A stretch of 64,000 nucleotides of DNA. Source: Rhizopus arrhizus. Taxonomy: Eukaryota; Mucoromycota; Mucoromycetes; Mucorales; Rhizopodaceae. Location: positions 558,001 through 622,000 of the forward strand of contig JAKZZE010000019.1 of assembly GCA_024220505.1 (NCBI GenBank), read 5' to 3'. Positions 47,463 to 58,667 of this stretch are shown in pieces. The position numbers were made by a program, and so were the translations under genes. Numbering within the stretch: position 1 is the stretch's first letter; the number at the start of each line of letters is the position of its first letter. The notes beneath the pieces are model-generated. The model had not been told where the DNA came from and ran no database searches. It saw only the letters and a program-made list of their open reading frames with translations.

Positions 47463-48432
47463 TCATATTGATTCAAAATATCAAGAGTACTTGCAATGAA
47501 ATTAAAATAGTGTCTAGTGACAGTTCTACCTTTGGTTTTCAACAACCTGAGTACTACCTACTACCTTTCCCTACTTTGATGGGACAGGTGCCCTTGGTCT
47601 TCTTTGATGTTTACTACATCATAAGAAGAGATAACGCCCAAAATGGTTATTGTTGTGGCTCTTATCTTAGGTGCAACCACAGCAGCACGGCTTCCCTTTT
47701 TTGATCATGTTACAGAGCGCTTTATGTTATGGAAAACTGCCTCGTCAATAAAGATGCAGTTACTCGTGAAAACAAAGCCTGTTTCATACCATCTTATCAG
47801 CCAATTATGTCTCTCCTATTTTTTTCAGGGTTGTTTCGTTCTACTGAGTAGAAATGTGCTTTCTTCAAATTGATTCCGCACTTTTTGGTTACAAAGTTGT
47901 AAAGCAGTTTTTGAAATTGAAAGGTCCTCAAACTTGCTTGTCAGATTGCTTATCATCTCCTCCAAAACCAAATTTAGTTTATCATCCATAAGTACCTTTA
48001 AGAATTGCTCATACTCTTCCCACAGTTCTGCCACTATCCTCTCTCTTTTTTTCAACCACTTCCTCTGGATTCCGGTTGCCTTTTTCGTACCAACTTTAAG
48101 CAGTGGTCTATGGCATTTTAAGAGCTCTAGCTGCTCCTCTCACGCTCATGTTTTTCTCATAAATAAGAATAAATCTACTCGTTATCTTTAGGTTTGTAGC
48201 TTCTATAGGTTCACTTTCCCTTTTTGGATAGCTGGTTGCCATTGAACTCTGAGTAGCTTCCTTCTTTTTCTTGTTCCATTTTCTTAGATGGTTTCATGTC
48301 GAGATACTGGTTAAGGTTCGTTATATTTTCAAGTGGATAAGCCTCATCATGCACTTTCATATCGACCGCAAAAACCCCATTACCTTGGTCATCTAGCGTA
48401 TTTTCTTTTAATGACTGGAATTTAAACTGCAC
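47463..48432 (-). mobile_element. Tc1/IS630-like DNA transposase relic (front part)
   Basis: Minus-strand frames, interrupted by stops and frameshifts. Near 48055-47825 is a helix-turn-helix-like segment with SNLTSKFEDLSISKTALQLC. The DDE domain start lies at about 47780-47470: TSNCIFIDEAVFHI (FIDEA at 47739-47753, the first catalytic Asp), then WSKKGSRA-like and TVTRHYFNFIASTLDIL segments in shifting frames. The last third of a Tc1-like transposase (second Asp, NPIEQFW region) is missing. Family call rests on recalled Mucorales Tc1/IS630 motifs. Confidence 0.65.
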
Positions 48433-48465
48433 GAATTTTTTTTCCTGAAGGTCCGCGAATAGTTT

Positions 48466-49002
48466 ATGAAAATAGTGTGCTTTGTCATCAATTCCTTAGA
48501 CAGACACTCATTACGAGCAATACGACTACAATTTCGAGAAGACAATCTCAATCATAACCGATCGGCACCTAACTCCATACTCCTTTCCCAATGTCGTTTG
48601 GGTATTTTTTTGGATCTTATCTTGTGGCTACTAATGATTAGAAGAGAATGAAGTCGCTATGTGCGTTGGCGTCCTGGATGGCTCCCTGGTAGTACATCCA
48701 GACCATGTCCCTTTCATCCTTCACAGACATTTACAAAATCCCATTCTATCCATTGCTTTAATATGCACCGCCGACTATACTTGCTTGAAACAATAGTCAG
48801 TCATCTGTCCTTCCTTCTAAACAAATTACCTCACCGAACACCACGCTTCTTTCAAGCAGTCCCTCCTTGGTTTATTCGATGGTCTACTATTTACACCATC
48901 CTCCATAAATTCCATTACCTATGCCATGAAAAAGTTCCGCCTTCACCGCAACTTAATCTTGGGCAAAGACTCCTCGATTGGCTTTCCACTTTCTCTCACT
49001 AG
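48466..49002 (+). mobile_element. LINE relic, 3' end of ORF2 (plus strand)
   Basis: Two plus-strand frames, 48466-48651 and 48661-49002. The second contains SRPCPFHPSQTFTKSHSIHC followed by FNMHRRLYL, a Cys/His cluster like the zinc finger after the reverse transcriptase of fungal LINEs, then LLNKLPHRTPR and a Trp-rich tail. The frames are disrupted and nothing upstream in the element remains. Orientation is opposite to the LINE fragment 1.1 kb to the left, so these are two separate insertions. Confidence 0.5.
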
Positions 49003-49228
49003 TGTCTCTTACACTTTTTACCGTTTCTTTCTTCTTAAGCATTTTTACCCTTAATCCTATAAGGGGTTTCTAGCTTCCACCCATTTCTTGATCTGGCCCA
49101 GGTGAAAACGATGGAAGCTAAATCATCGTACGCCCATTTGGGCTTTAATTTTATTTGTAAACAAACGCCTAAACGTATTTTGTCATCAAGTTTTGGAAAG
49201 ACATAGATTTTTCTATTTCCTCAAAATG

Positions 49229-49308
49229 ATTGGTTGGAAAACCATTACTGTAAACATATGTTGTGATTGGCTAAAGAAATATTACTAATCTCGTTTAGTT
49301 TTGATTGG
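49229..49308 (+). promoter_or_regulatory. Yap1-type TTACTAA and three ATTGG (CCAAT) boxes before thioredoxin reductase
   Basis: TTACTAA at 49282-49288, 123 bases before the ATG, is the canonical Yap1 response element. ATTGG (CCAAT on the minus strand) occurs at 49229-49233, 49266-49270 and 49304-49308, spaced 37-38 bases. In yeast TRR1 is a Yap1 oxidative-stress target. Each motif is short and could arise by chance in AT-rich DNA; the clustering and the gene are the argument. Confidence 0.45.
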
Positions 49309-49410
49309 TAGATCTAATACGAATAATATTCGGCTAAAAAATATTAATAATTACAGTCACACATTGAAAATAGGTTATAAAATTGATTATTTAAAAGGGG
49401 ATTACAAATA

Positions 49411-50573
49411 ATGTCTTCTTTGTTTTTTTCACGTACCTTTACAAGAAAGTTTAGTACATCTTTATATAAAATGGCCCCTCAACACAAAAAAGCTGCTATC
49501 ATTGGTTCTGGACCTGCTGGTAAAATATTAGCTATTAAATAGCCCTTTAATAAAATTAATGTATTCTTTCATAGGCCATACCGCTGCTATTTACCTTGCT
49601 CGTGCTAACATAGAACCTATCATGTTTGAAGGTTTGATGGCCAATGGCTTTGCTCCTGGAGGTCAGCTCACAACTACTACCGACATTGAAAACTTTCCTG
49701 GTTTCCCCAAAGGTATTTTGGGTGGTGAGTTGATGGAGTTGATGAGACAACAATCTATCAACTGTGGTACTGTTATTGAGACCGAAACTATTGCTAAACT
49801 CGATACCTCTTCTCGCCCCTTCAAGATCTGGCGTGAAGGCTATGAAAATCAAGAAGAACCCACTGATACCGCTGATGCTGTCATCATCGCCACTGGTGCT
49901 TCCGCTAGACGTATGGATTTGCCTGGTGAAGAAAAGTACTGGCAAAGTGGTATCTCTGCTTGTGCCGTTTGTGATGGTGCCGTTCCCATCTTTAGAAACA
50001 AGCCTTTGGTTGTTATTGGCGGCGGTGATTCTGCTGCTGAAGAAGCCATTTATCTCACCAAGTGTAAGTTTACTAAGAGGATATGTAGCTATGTCAAATA
50101 AACTAACGTAATTTGTTTTATCAGATGGCTCCATCGTTCACGTTCTTGTTCGTCGTGGGGAACTCCGTGCTTCCAAGGTCATGGCCAAGCGTCTTCTTAG
50201 TCATCCCAAGGTCAAAGTTCATTTCAACACATCACCTACTGAGGCCATTGGTGACGATCGACTTTTGACAGCAGTTGCTACCATCAATAACGTCACCAAA
50301 GAAACCGGTAAGATTGAAGCTAGCGGTTTGTTCTATGCTATCGGTCATGACCCTGCTACACAACTTGTCAAGGGCAAGGTTGAATTAGATGAAGAGGGCT
50401 ACATCAAGACTGTTCCTGGTTCATCTATCACTAACATTGATGGTTTATTCGCTGCTGGTGATGTTCAAGACAAGCGTTACCGTCAAGCTATTACTTCAGC
50501 TGGTTCAGGCTGTATGGCTGCTCTCGATGCCGAAAGATACCTCAGTGAACTTGAATCTGAAGGAAAAATATGA
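49411..50573 (+). CDS. TRR1: Thioredoxin reductase
   Basis: Three exons, 49411-49519, 49575-50063 and 50125-50573; 348 residues. Low-molecular-weight type: FAD motif [37 protein letters not shown], redox-active CAVC in [14 protein letters not shown] motif [16 protein letters not shown], and the C-terminal FAD signature [15 protein letters not shown]. It uses NADPH to reduce thioredoxin. The first ATG adds a 20-residue, Arg/Ser/Phe-rich leader without acids ([20 protein letters not shown]), a good mitochondrial presequence; a second in-frame ATG at 49471 (MAPQHKK) gives the usual cytosolic start. One gene may therefore serve both compartments. Confidence 0.96.
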
Positions 50574-50811
50574 ATTAATGAAACTGGCAAACCTAGACTT
50601 TAAAAAAAAGCTTTATTACATTATTACATTTTTCTTTATAAATAATTTTTGAATAAAATAGTCATTTACATATATACACCTATAAAATAGCACTCTTGAC
50701 TATTTCTTATGATTAACTCGCATCCCTTCATTGTGAATTTAATTGGTTGCGCGGGATTTTTATTTTGTTTCTTTTTTCTTTTCTGTTGGTATTTTATCAA
50801 TACTACACCCA

Positions 50812-53424
50812 ATGGTTGCAAATGCAAGTTCGCAGGCAGGTGTGTTTGCTGGACTGAATCCAGCCAGTTTTAATGCATCGGATCCTATCGTTTTGTTTAT
50901 TATTCAAGTATGCAAAACAATTTGATTTAACAAAATATACGATATAACCTTTTTTAATAGGCAACGATCATTCTTTCATTTTGCAGGTTGATTTCTATAC
51001 CACTTGGCTATGTGAAACAACCTCGAGTCATATCAGAAGGTATGAATACAAATGACGAGCAATATGATGATTCTTTACTTATTGTGTAACAGTAATTGCT
51101 GGTATCATCTTGGGTCCTACTGTAATGGGAAGAATACCCAACTTTCAGCAAACCATTTTTCCTTCTCAATCACTTCCATTTTTAAATCTTGTAGCTACAC
51201 TAGGTCTTGTCTTTTTCTTGTTCCAAGTGGGTTTAGAGGTAGACATAAAAGTAATCAAGAAAGATTGGCACAGAAGTGTATCGATCGCTGTGGTCGGTAT
51301 GGCTTTACCCTTTGGTCTTGGTTGTGCTGTCAGTGTGGGTTTATATAAATTGCAAAATGATCCAGCTGTTCCGTTCGGTAGTTTTCTGTTGTTCTTGGGT
51401 GTTGCCTTATCTATCACTGTAAAAACAAAAAAAAATTCAATTGATAAAAAAAATCCCTCACATCTTATTAGGCATTTCCCGTTTTGGCTCGTATTCTAGC
51501 TGAGCTTAAGTTACTTCAAACCAGAGTAGGAGCAATCACAATGGCAGCAGGATTAATCAATGACTGTACAGCATGGGTTTTGCTGGCTCTTGTGGTTGCC
51601 TTGCTGAATTCAAACGGTGGATTAGAAGCACTTTATGTATTCTTGACGGCCGTAGCCTTTTCACTCTTTTTAATCTTCTTGATTGGCCCCTTGTATCGAC
51701 GGTTGTGTGTAATGACAAATTCTTATGAACAAGGGCCATCCCCGTTATTAATGACAGTAACATTGATGATTGTACTGATATCTGCCTTTGTTACTGATAT
51801 TATTGGTATTCATCCCATCTTTGGTGGATTTTTGGCTGGCGTGATCATACCACATGAAAATGATTTGCCCATCAAGATTACAGAAAAGATCGAAGATATT
51901 GTGAACATCATCTTTTTACCCTTGGTAGATAAATTTGCACATCTACTCATACTCATTGTTGACTATATATAATTAGTATTTTACTCTTTCTGGTTTAAAG
52001 ACACAAATCGGCTTATTGGATACAGGCGCTGTTTGGGGATATGTTATTCTTGTGATATTTTTAGCATGCTTTGGTAAAATAGTTGGGTGCACACTAGCGG
52101 CGAAAGTAACCGGAATTACCCCCAGGGAATCATTATCTATTGGTTTCTTGATGAATTGTAAAGGGTAAGATAGTAACACAAACAGCTTAATTAAAAAAAT
52201 TAATTGGTTTAATTATAGACTTGTAGAACTTATTGTTTTAAACATTGGTCATGATGCTGGTGTGTTAAACGATCAAGGTAAATAAGTTTATGTAGCACGT
52301 TACCTAACTGACAGCTTTTGGGTTTAGTGTTTGTTATAATGGTTGTCATGGCATTGATTACTACGTTCATGACGACTCCTGCTGTGATGTATCTTTATCC
52401 TGAGTGGTATCAAAAACAAACCGCGAACTTAGAAAACCACTCCAAATCGAGTATTTTAAATGAAGATGATGAAAAAAAGACAATTAATAGTAAAATGCTT
52501 ATGACTGAAAAATATTGTATTGTCACTATGTTGAACCGTATCGAATCCGTGCCCTCTATGATGGCTCTGATGCAGTTATTCAACCGAAACGTAACTATAA
52601 GTCCAGTTGAGATACACACCTTACGATTGCTGGAATTGACTCAGCGAACATCAGACGTGATGAAGTTTAAAGACATCGAGGAGACGAAACGACAGGATCC
52701 TGTTTTGAATGTATTAAAAACATTTGCTAATTTGATTGGAATCAGTTCACTATATACTCATCTTGACTTTGTACAAGATTATTCCAAGTCTATTTCAAGC
52801 TATGCGTCAGATGTTGAAGCAGACATTGTCTTGTTACCGTGCGTATATCGTCGCATGCCTTTGCATCACGAAGAACAGGTAACTGACCTGAACTTTATAA
52901 ATCAAGCTTTGTGTACCATAAAGCATTGTACGCTGGGCATCTTTATTGACAAGGGGTTTGGGTACATACAAGATGGTGATAGTAAACTTGTGTCACAAGT
53001 TATTGTTGTTTATGAAGAAGGACAAGAGGTAGATGAAAGTTGCTTGCGATTCGCACTCAAATTACAGTCGTTCCGTAAGACGAGTGTAACCGTGATTGGA
53101 ACCAGTATGCATAATGACATGTTTACTACGAGTAAAAGTATTCAAAATTATATGGAAAAGAAAGAAAATGTGGATAAATTATTCATTAGTCAAACAAAAT
53201 CGAATGTGGAGAGTAAACATGTGGAGCAATTATCAACTCGAGCTATATTAAGTGCTTGCTCAAGGCCGCTCACAAAACACGATATCCTTATCTTGGGTCG
53301 TCGTAGCATTGGCCAATCATCACAAGAAGAATCAAGCACAGAATCGGTGTTTGGTAAATTGGGAACACAATTATTAAATCAAGGAAACGCCAGTCTGCTT
53401 GTCATTCAATACCCTTTTTCCTGA
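50812..53424 (+). CDS. KHA1: K+/H+ antiporter, Kha1/CPA2 family
   Basis: Seven exons: 50812-50907, 50961-51039, 51093-51418, 51472-51924, 51977-52164, 52219-52277 and 52328-53424; 765 residues. About 12 transmembrane helices cover residues 25-425, with CPA2 features: VIAGIILGPTVMGRIPNF, LVFFLFQVGLEVD, SITAFPVLARILAELKLL, GLINDCTAWVLLALV, GIHPIFGGFLAGVIIPHE, MNCKGLVELIVLNIG. The conserved Asp in NDC and the MNCKG motif are present. A soluble C-terminal region of about 320 residues, resembling the regulatory nucleotide-binding domain of this family, follows. In yeast Kha1 works in internal membranes in pH and K+ balance. The stop TGA (53422-53424) lies within a Tc1-end-like sequence, so the natural C terminus may be altered. 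Confidence 0.93.
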
Positions 53425-54948
53425 AATTATTGACACCTCTTCTGAAATAACAAGCACGTTTTTTTATTATTATTATTTTTTGAGACGCTTTTCAAATTTA
53501 ATTCAGCATAAATAAAGCTGTTTAATCGGCAGACCTAATTGGGAAGCACCACATGCTGATTCTTTTGGATTTTTTGGTAGAAGTTTTTTGCAATTTTATT
53601 CTGCGTTAACTTTAAAATGTGATGATAATTCCTTTATATTTCCAAGATGAGATTCTTTTAAAAGATTGATATTTTTATAAACTCTTCTTCAATGCATAAC
53701 TAACATAAAAAAGAAATGAGTAAAGAAAAATGAATTTTTAAGACAGGTCGATATAACGCAATAGTTGCAATATATTGTAGAAGTTATGCGAGAGTTTCAT
53801 GGATATATCGGACGATTCATAAACGCTGGGAAATTTTTCTGCTATAAGATCGTTTTCATGATTTATATCACTTTACATAATAATTAAAAATGACTAATTA
53901 CCTGCCATAAGAGAGATAGGAAGAATAACCAAGCTTAAGGTAGCATCGAACGCGTTAATATGAAACTTATTACTTTGATTAAAAGATTTAAGGATGTATT
54001 TTATAATAAATTTGGTCCTTGTATAATATATCCGCGTAGTTTTTGATCCGATTTTCCTCGGTTGAGCTTTGTATCCGGCCAATAAAAGCCTTACTAATGA
54101 ACAAGATTTTGGAGATTTCCAAGAATACAGTCCAGAGATTCGTGACCAATAATACATTTTGTCTTTCAAAAAGGAACATTTTTATTCTAAGGAAAGAATA
54201 CCTCCTGAAAACATTGAGAAGTGGTATAATTAGGTTAAAAGATAAAATGAGACTGAGCTACATTTCGAAATCATTATGTGTTTGTTGATGGGCCTGCTTT
54301 TTAAATAGATCTGAAAAGGGCCATGGCTTGGTCAAAAAGGAACAAGAGCTAAAGTTGTTCAACTTGCGACAAGAGCCAAAATAACAACAATTTTAAGTGC
54401 TATCTCTCCCTATGGCGTTATTATCTATAAAGTATGAATATCAATGGAATCTTCAAAGAAAAGAAAAGTAGATGGAGCCAAAGCAAAAAGGACAACAGGG
54501 ACAGTTACTGGGAATTACTTCAATTTTATTGCAAGCACTTTGAGCATTATGAATAAGTATGAGAAATCCAAGGGTTATTACAAGTGTAATGAATAATGCC
54601 CCCAACTTATACGCAGATATTAATGAAAAGTATATTGTAAGTCGTAGCTATGAGTGCGTCTATCTTCCACTCTATTTGGACAAACTTAAACCAATTGAAC
54701 AGTTTTGGTTTGTTATTAAAAGCAAATTGAAGTTTTTGGATAATGAAATACTTACCAATATATTCTCTGAAGCTTTCAAGAAGGGTTCTTTTTAGCGACT
54801 TGAGGGGCTTCTGTCGCTATTTGGCTTTGAAGTTTGATTTACGCCTTAATAAACAACAGCTTCAAATTGGGCCAAAAATGGTTTTCCGTTTGTGGTGACT
54901 TTGAAATCAAAAGTATATGTCCCGAAATTATTGGCACACTTTTGATTT
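53418..54948 (+). mobile_element. Tc1/IS630-like transposon relic
   Basis: Plus-strand remnants: a helix-turn-helix piece near 54040-54290 (KALLMNKILEISKNTVQRFV), a middle part near 54290-54560 in broken frames (KRAMAWSKK-like; TVTGNYFNFIAST-like), and the C-terminal third at 54559-54795 (VMNNAPNLYADI, then LDKLKPIEQFW at about 54679-54708, the second catalytic region). Many stops and shifts: a pseudogene. The left end may be the sequence TTCCTGAAATTATTGACACC at 53418-53437. A similar sequence, TGTCCCGAAATTATTGGCAC, occurs at 54918-54937 but in direct rather than inverted orientation. Boundaries are therefore approximate. Confidence 0.65.
54904..54948. repeat. 11 bp perfect inverted repeat around a transposon-end-like core
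   Basis: AAATCAAAAGT at 54904-54914 and its exact complement ACTTTTGATTT at 54938-54948 enclose 23 bases that contain CCCGAAATTATTGGCAC. It may be a fold-back remnant of a Tc1-like terminus. Confidence 0.7.
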
Positions 54949-55079
54949 TTTTAAAGTGTAATCCAGGGAATAAAGAGAAAATAAACATTTAAAATACCGA
55001 ATGAGAAAAATAAATATTTAAAGCAAAAAAAAGTTGGGAATCATAAAAAGATTAACCTTTTTTAACTTTGTTTTATTGC

Positions 55080-56019
55080 ATGAGATACATTTACTTTTAT
55101 TCAGTAGCTTTATTTTTAATTCTATCAGTTCAATTTGCTTTTTGTGTTGAACAAAATAAAGAAGATAATACATCATTATTCAAAGGTGTAGACAATACAG
55201 GAATTGGGGATGATGAAGACAGAATATTTGAGAGCATGCAGGAAATAACAGGAGATGAGATGTATATTGATGATGATAGCAGTTTAAGCGAAATAAACAA
55301 AGAATTAAACAAAAATAATGAAGAAGAAGATGAAGACGAAGAAGAAGAAGAAGAAAACGAAGAGGAAGAGGAGGAGGAAGAGGACGAAGAGGAAGAATAC
55401 AATATATTTCAAAATGCAGATGACGTTGAATATTTTGAAAACTTTCCATTCAATAGCAACAACCAGCAAAAAATAAATATAGTTGATCAATATGAGGAGG
55501 AACAAGATGACTCAGGAGAAAACATGGTAATTAATCAGCATAATGATCATACAGACTATGAAGAGGAGGAACAAAAGATAGAGTTTCCATCCGATTTACC
55601 GCCAAAAGAGACAACACCACCGACAAATACAATGACTGCAATACCATGGCAACGTGTGGAACCAAAAGATTTCCAAGTCAACACAAATGATTTCTATCAA
55701 GATACTCCTATTACTCTTAATGACACAAAAAATAACTATAATCTTAACTTGATGCCACTTTACGGCCTAGTCGTATTTTGTGCTCTTGTGATTGTTTATA
55801 AAGTAATACAGTCTCCACATAAATTACTAATAATAGCTTACTAAATTTTCTCTCTATTCTAGTCAAAATGTCACACAGATCCAGGATGGAATATGAAGGA
55901 TGAAAAAGAATATTACTTACCGGTAAGTTTATTATTGTTACATTATATAGTCATTCTCATGATTCTATACAAATTAGTTATACAATCGGCATTTTAAGTC
56001 TGAAATAAAAAGCTGTTGA
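55080..56019 (+). CDS. Acidic secretory-pathway membrane protein of unknown function
   Basis: Three exons, 55080-55802, 55863-55922 and 55978-56019; phases fit; 274 residues. MRYIYFYSVALFLILSVQFAFC is a signal peptide. The luminal or extracellular part (about 25-215) is extremely acidic, with a run of more than 30 Glu/Asp coded at 55318-55395 and further EEEE clusters, then a Pro/Thr-rich linker. One transmembrane helix follows (LMPLYGLVVFCALVIVYK), then a 35-residue tail with CHTDPGWNMKDEKEYYLP. Low-affinity calcium buffering or wall/ER association is possible but unsupported. The last two exons are short and less certain; without them the frame ends at 55844. It faces HAP3 tail to tail with a 45-base gap. 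Confidence 0.7.
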
Positions 56020-56064
56020 ACGATACAAGCTTTTTTTTTTTCTTAAAAAAATTTGTTTATTTAA

Positions 56065-56582
56065 CTACATTGATCTGTTATAATAACCAGCTAATTGCTG
56101 TTGTTGATTATCATAAAGTTGCTGTGTTTGTTGCTGTTGTTCATGTTCATCTTTGTCTTTGATTGATGTTCTATCAATTTTTGTAGTCTAACCAAAATCA
56201 TTAGCGATAAAAAGTGCGTACTTTAGTATATTCACCTCTCGATATTTTGCAAGGTAAATTTTTAATGCTTCAGTATAGTTTTCAAACCCAAGTGATTGCA
56301 TTGCCCATAAGATATCTTCTCCGTTAATTGTCTTTCTTTTTTCTTGTTGGCAGCGATCACTTGCTATATAAACAACTTGATAATTGCATCTTGAGTAATT
56401 TTTTTTTCTTTTTTTTACCTTCACTAGTAATAAATGATATAAACTCGGAAACACACTCCTGTACACATTCCTTTGCTTCTTTAGCAATCTTCGCATTTTC
56501 TGGTAATGCTTTTTTCATAATGCGCGCAACACTATTACATTGAAAATAATCAGTATTTTTTCGTGTCTTATTTTATTTTATT

Positions 56583-56628
<46 letters not shown>

Positions 56629-56697
56629 CGCAATTGGTAAAAATCTATCTTGTTCTTTGATATCAATATCAAGTTCGTCTCCAGAGTGTGCTGACAT
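56065..56697 (-). CDS. HAP3: CCAAT-binding factor subunit HAP3 / NF-YB
   Basis: Four exons: 56697-56627, 56531-56419, 56363-56236 and 56187-56065; all GT..AG and in phase, 144 residues. The histone-fold core is nearly identical to the family: [91 protein letters not shown]. It pairs with Hap5/NF-YC and binds CCAAT boxes with Hap2/NF-YA, controlling respiration and iron-related genes in fungi. The fourth exon adds a Gln-rich tail ([18 protein letters not shown]). The first intron contains a long homopolymer (T on the plus strand, 56597-56624). Confidence 0.97.
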
Positions 56698-57989
56698 ATT
56701 TTATGGTAAAGAGAGAAAAAAAGCAGACAGAGAGAAAAAAAACCCTGTCATATACTATGCGCACACTACTTTTCATCACGTATTTGGGAGTCAGACCCAT
56801 TTTTGGAAAATAAATACAATATTTCTGAAAATCATTAGTACTTTCTTTGTGAAAGCTATTAGTATAAAAGCTGTAGGATACGCTTATGGCTTTAAGCAAG
56901 CTTTTGTAATATATAATATGCACATGCGGTTGAGAAGTCTTAAGTAAATGTAATAAAACGATCAATTCAACAAAGGGTTTAAACAAAAAGATGACATACC
57001 TGGCTTTTTTTTTATTAGGAGAAGTTTCAACTTGAGTCTACAACGATATCATATTTGTTTGCCGTTTCGATAGCAATTTCCTATTTAAAAAGAAGCCTTA
57101 AAATTTTTATATCTTTTTGAGTATCAATCGTATTTAAATGAATCTAGTATACAAATTAACTAGTATTATAAATATTTGTGGCATGTTGATATATGAATGA
57201 AATATATTCATCATAGTCATTCTATAAACCCCAGGAGAAGCCAAAGGCACTTTGTACATTGATTATGTATTTTCTATCAAAGATGCAGAAAGAAAAAAGA
57301 GATCAAGCATCACTCGTAGTTTACCTTTTTCCAAGAATCTATATATTACTTTTGATGGTACATTATTATGAAATTGAATTTTTTGATATATCTCATCTAT
57401 TGACCCAGCTTTACACAATCCAAAGAAGTCCTCGTTAATCAAGGATCTATTAGCTTGAGTTCACCCGTAACCACATAATGTCCAAAACTCCCTATTTTTC
57501 ATGCATCCTATATAGCCAGAAATAAGCATTTTACTGTTATCTTCATTGTTTTGACTAAGCTGATCGCTTTCTCTACTCTTTGCCTTTACAAATGGTATTT
57601 GAGAAATGTTTCAATGCCAAAGTTACGTTTTATTGCATACAATTAACGCGCTTGGAAATATAGATTCTCAAGAATAGGATCTTTTATCAGGTCTCTTTTA
57701 GTAACAGTGTGCTTATTTATCCATAAGGAAACAAAGAAATCAGGAAAGCCCTTATTTACAGCTTGTTATTCAAGAACTAAAAACCTTTGCTAACTCTATC
57801 ATCAACAGCAAGGAAAACCATTCATCTCCATTTCCTTTTTATGGGTGAATTCCCGTTTCTTTTCTAAAAGTAATTGGTTAAATATACAAACAAGGTACGT
57901 CTATAAAAGAATACACTGCTATAGCTTAAGTGTTAACAACAAAATTCATTTTGCATTAAAACGACTTTTTATTATGAGTAACAAAACTT
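56698..57989. other. Region between HAP3 and the complex I subunit, with a possible extra exon
   Basis: 1.3 kb. Holds the HAP3 promoter and, at 57080-57027 on the minus strand, a 17-codon segment (EIAIETANKYDIVVDSS, then TGA) that starts right after a good acceptor (AAATAG). Its phase would fit splicing from the complex I subunit gene over a 924 nt intron. The rest shows no clear coding sequence. Confidence 0.4.
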
Positions 57990-58667
57990 CTAATCAATTC
58001 TAACCTTGAGGTCAGACAAATCAGTTTGATTACCAGTAACTAATGCACGAGGGCTTGCACGTTCAAAGGATCTATTGATAAGATAATATTTAGTACAGTA
58101 ACTTTGGTAAATAAGTCTCTAGTTAATTTCTTACTCAGGATATCTCATGCGATAAATGGGAGGACGTTGTGCATCTTGAGCCAATAGCCTGTTATTGAAA
58201 AATTAAACAATGTCACTTTTTTTTTTTTTTTTTTTTTTTTTTATTACTTGTATTCAGCTGCTGCTTCGGCGCCAGCCAATTGAGCAGCATTGATGCTATC
58301 GTTTTCTTCACTTGTGGTCATGTGATATTCGATCCATCTTGTGAAGGGGTGCTTTTCCTATAATTGATAATCTCAATCTATGTTCTTCTTTTATAATATT
58401 GCTTACATCGCCAGATTGTGTCAAGTGTTGATCAACTCTATACCACACAAAGCCAGCAACAACAATAGCTACACCATTTCTCCAAGCATTGGTTCCAAAA
58501 GCTATAAAAGGTATTTTTAATTCATCAATTGATAAAATCTGAAATAACTTACTTTCTTGAGGATAGTGATGGGCTGATTGCTTTGATTCGGAAGCAAAAT
58601 ATCGAGTAGCTTGGCGAATGGATGTTTGCTTTAATAATTGACTTTTTTGAATGAAACGCAAGGCCAT
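57990..58667 (-). CDS. Mitochondrial complex I accessory subunit, fungal 17.8 kDa type
   Basis: Five exons: 58667-58553, 58501-58407, 58357-58248, 58188-58135 and 58071-57990; 151 residues. The start MALRFIQKSQLLKQTSIRQ is a mitochondrial presequence. FGTNAWRNGVAIVVAGFVWYR is one membrane helix, followed by HPFTRWIEYHMT, AQLAGAEAAAEYKLLAQDAQ, RPPIYRMRYPESFERASP and a TDLSDLKV end, which I recall from the 17.8 kDa subunit of fungal NADH:ubiquinone oxidoreductase. The first intron (58552-58502, 51 nt) is divisible by three and stop-free, so unspliced reading stays open. An alternative ending splices at 58004 to a distant 17-codon exon. Family call moderate; gene reality high. Confidence 0.78.

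Noticed and set aside
55130..55505. Three minus-strand frames rich in Ser, Leu or Phe
   Set aside because: They are shadows of the poly-acidic repeat on the plus strand.
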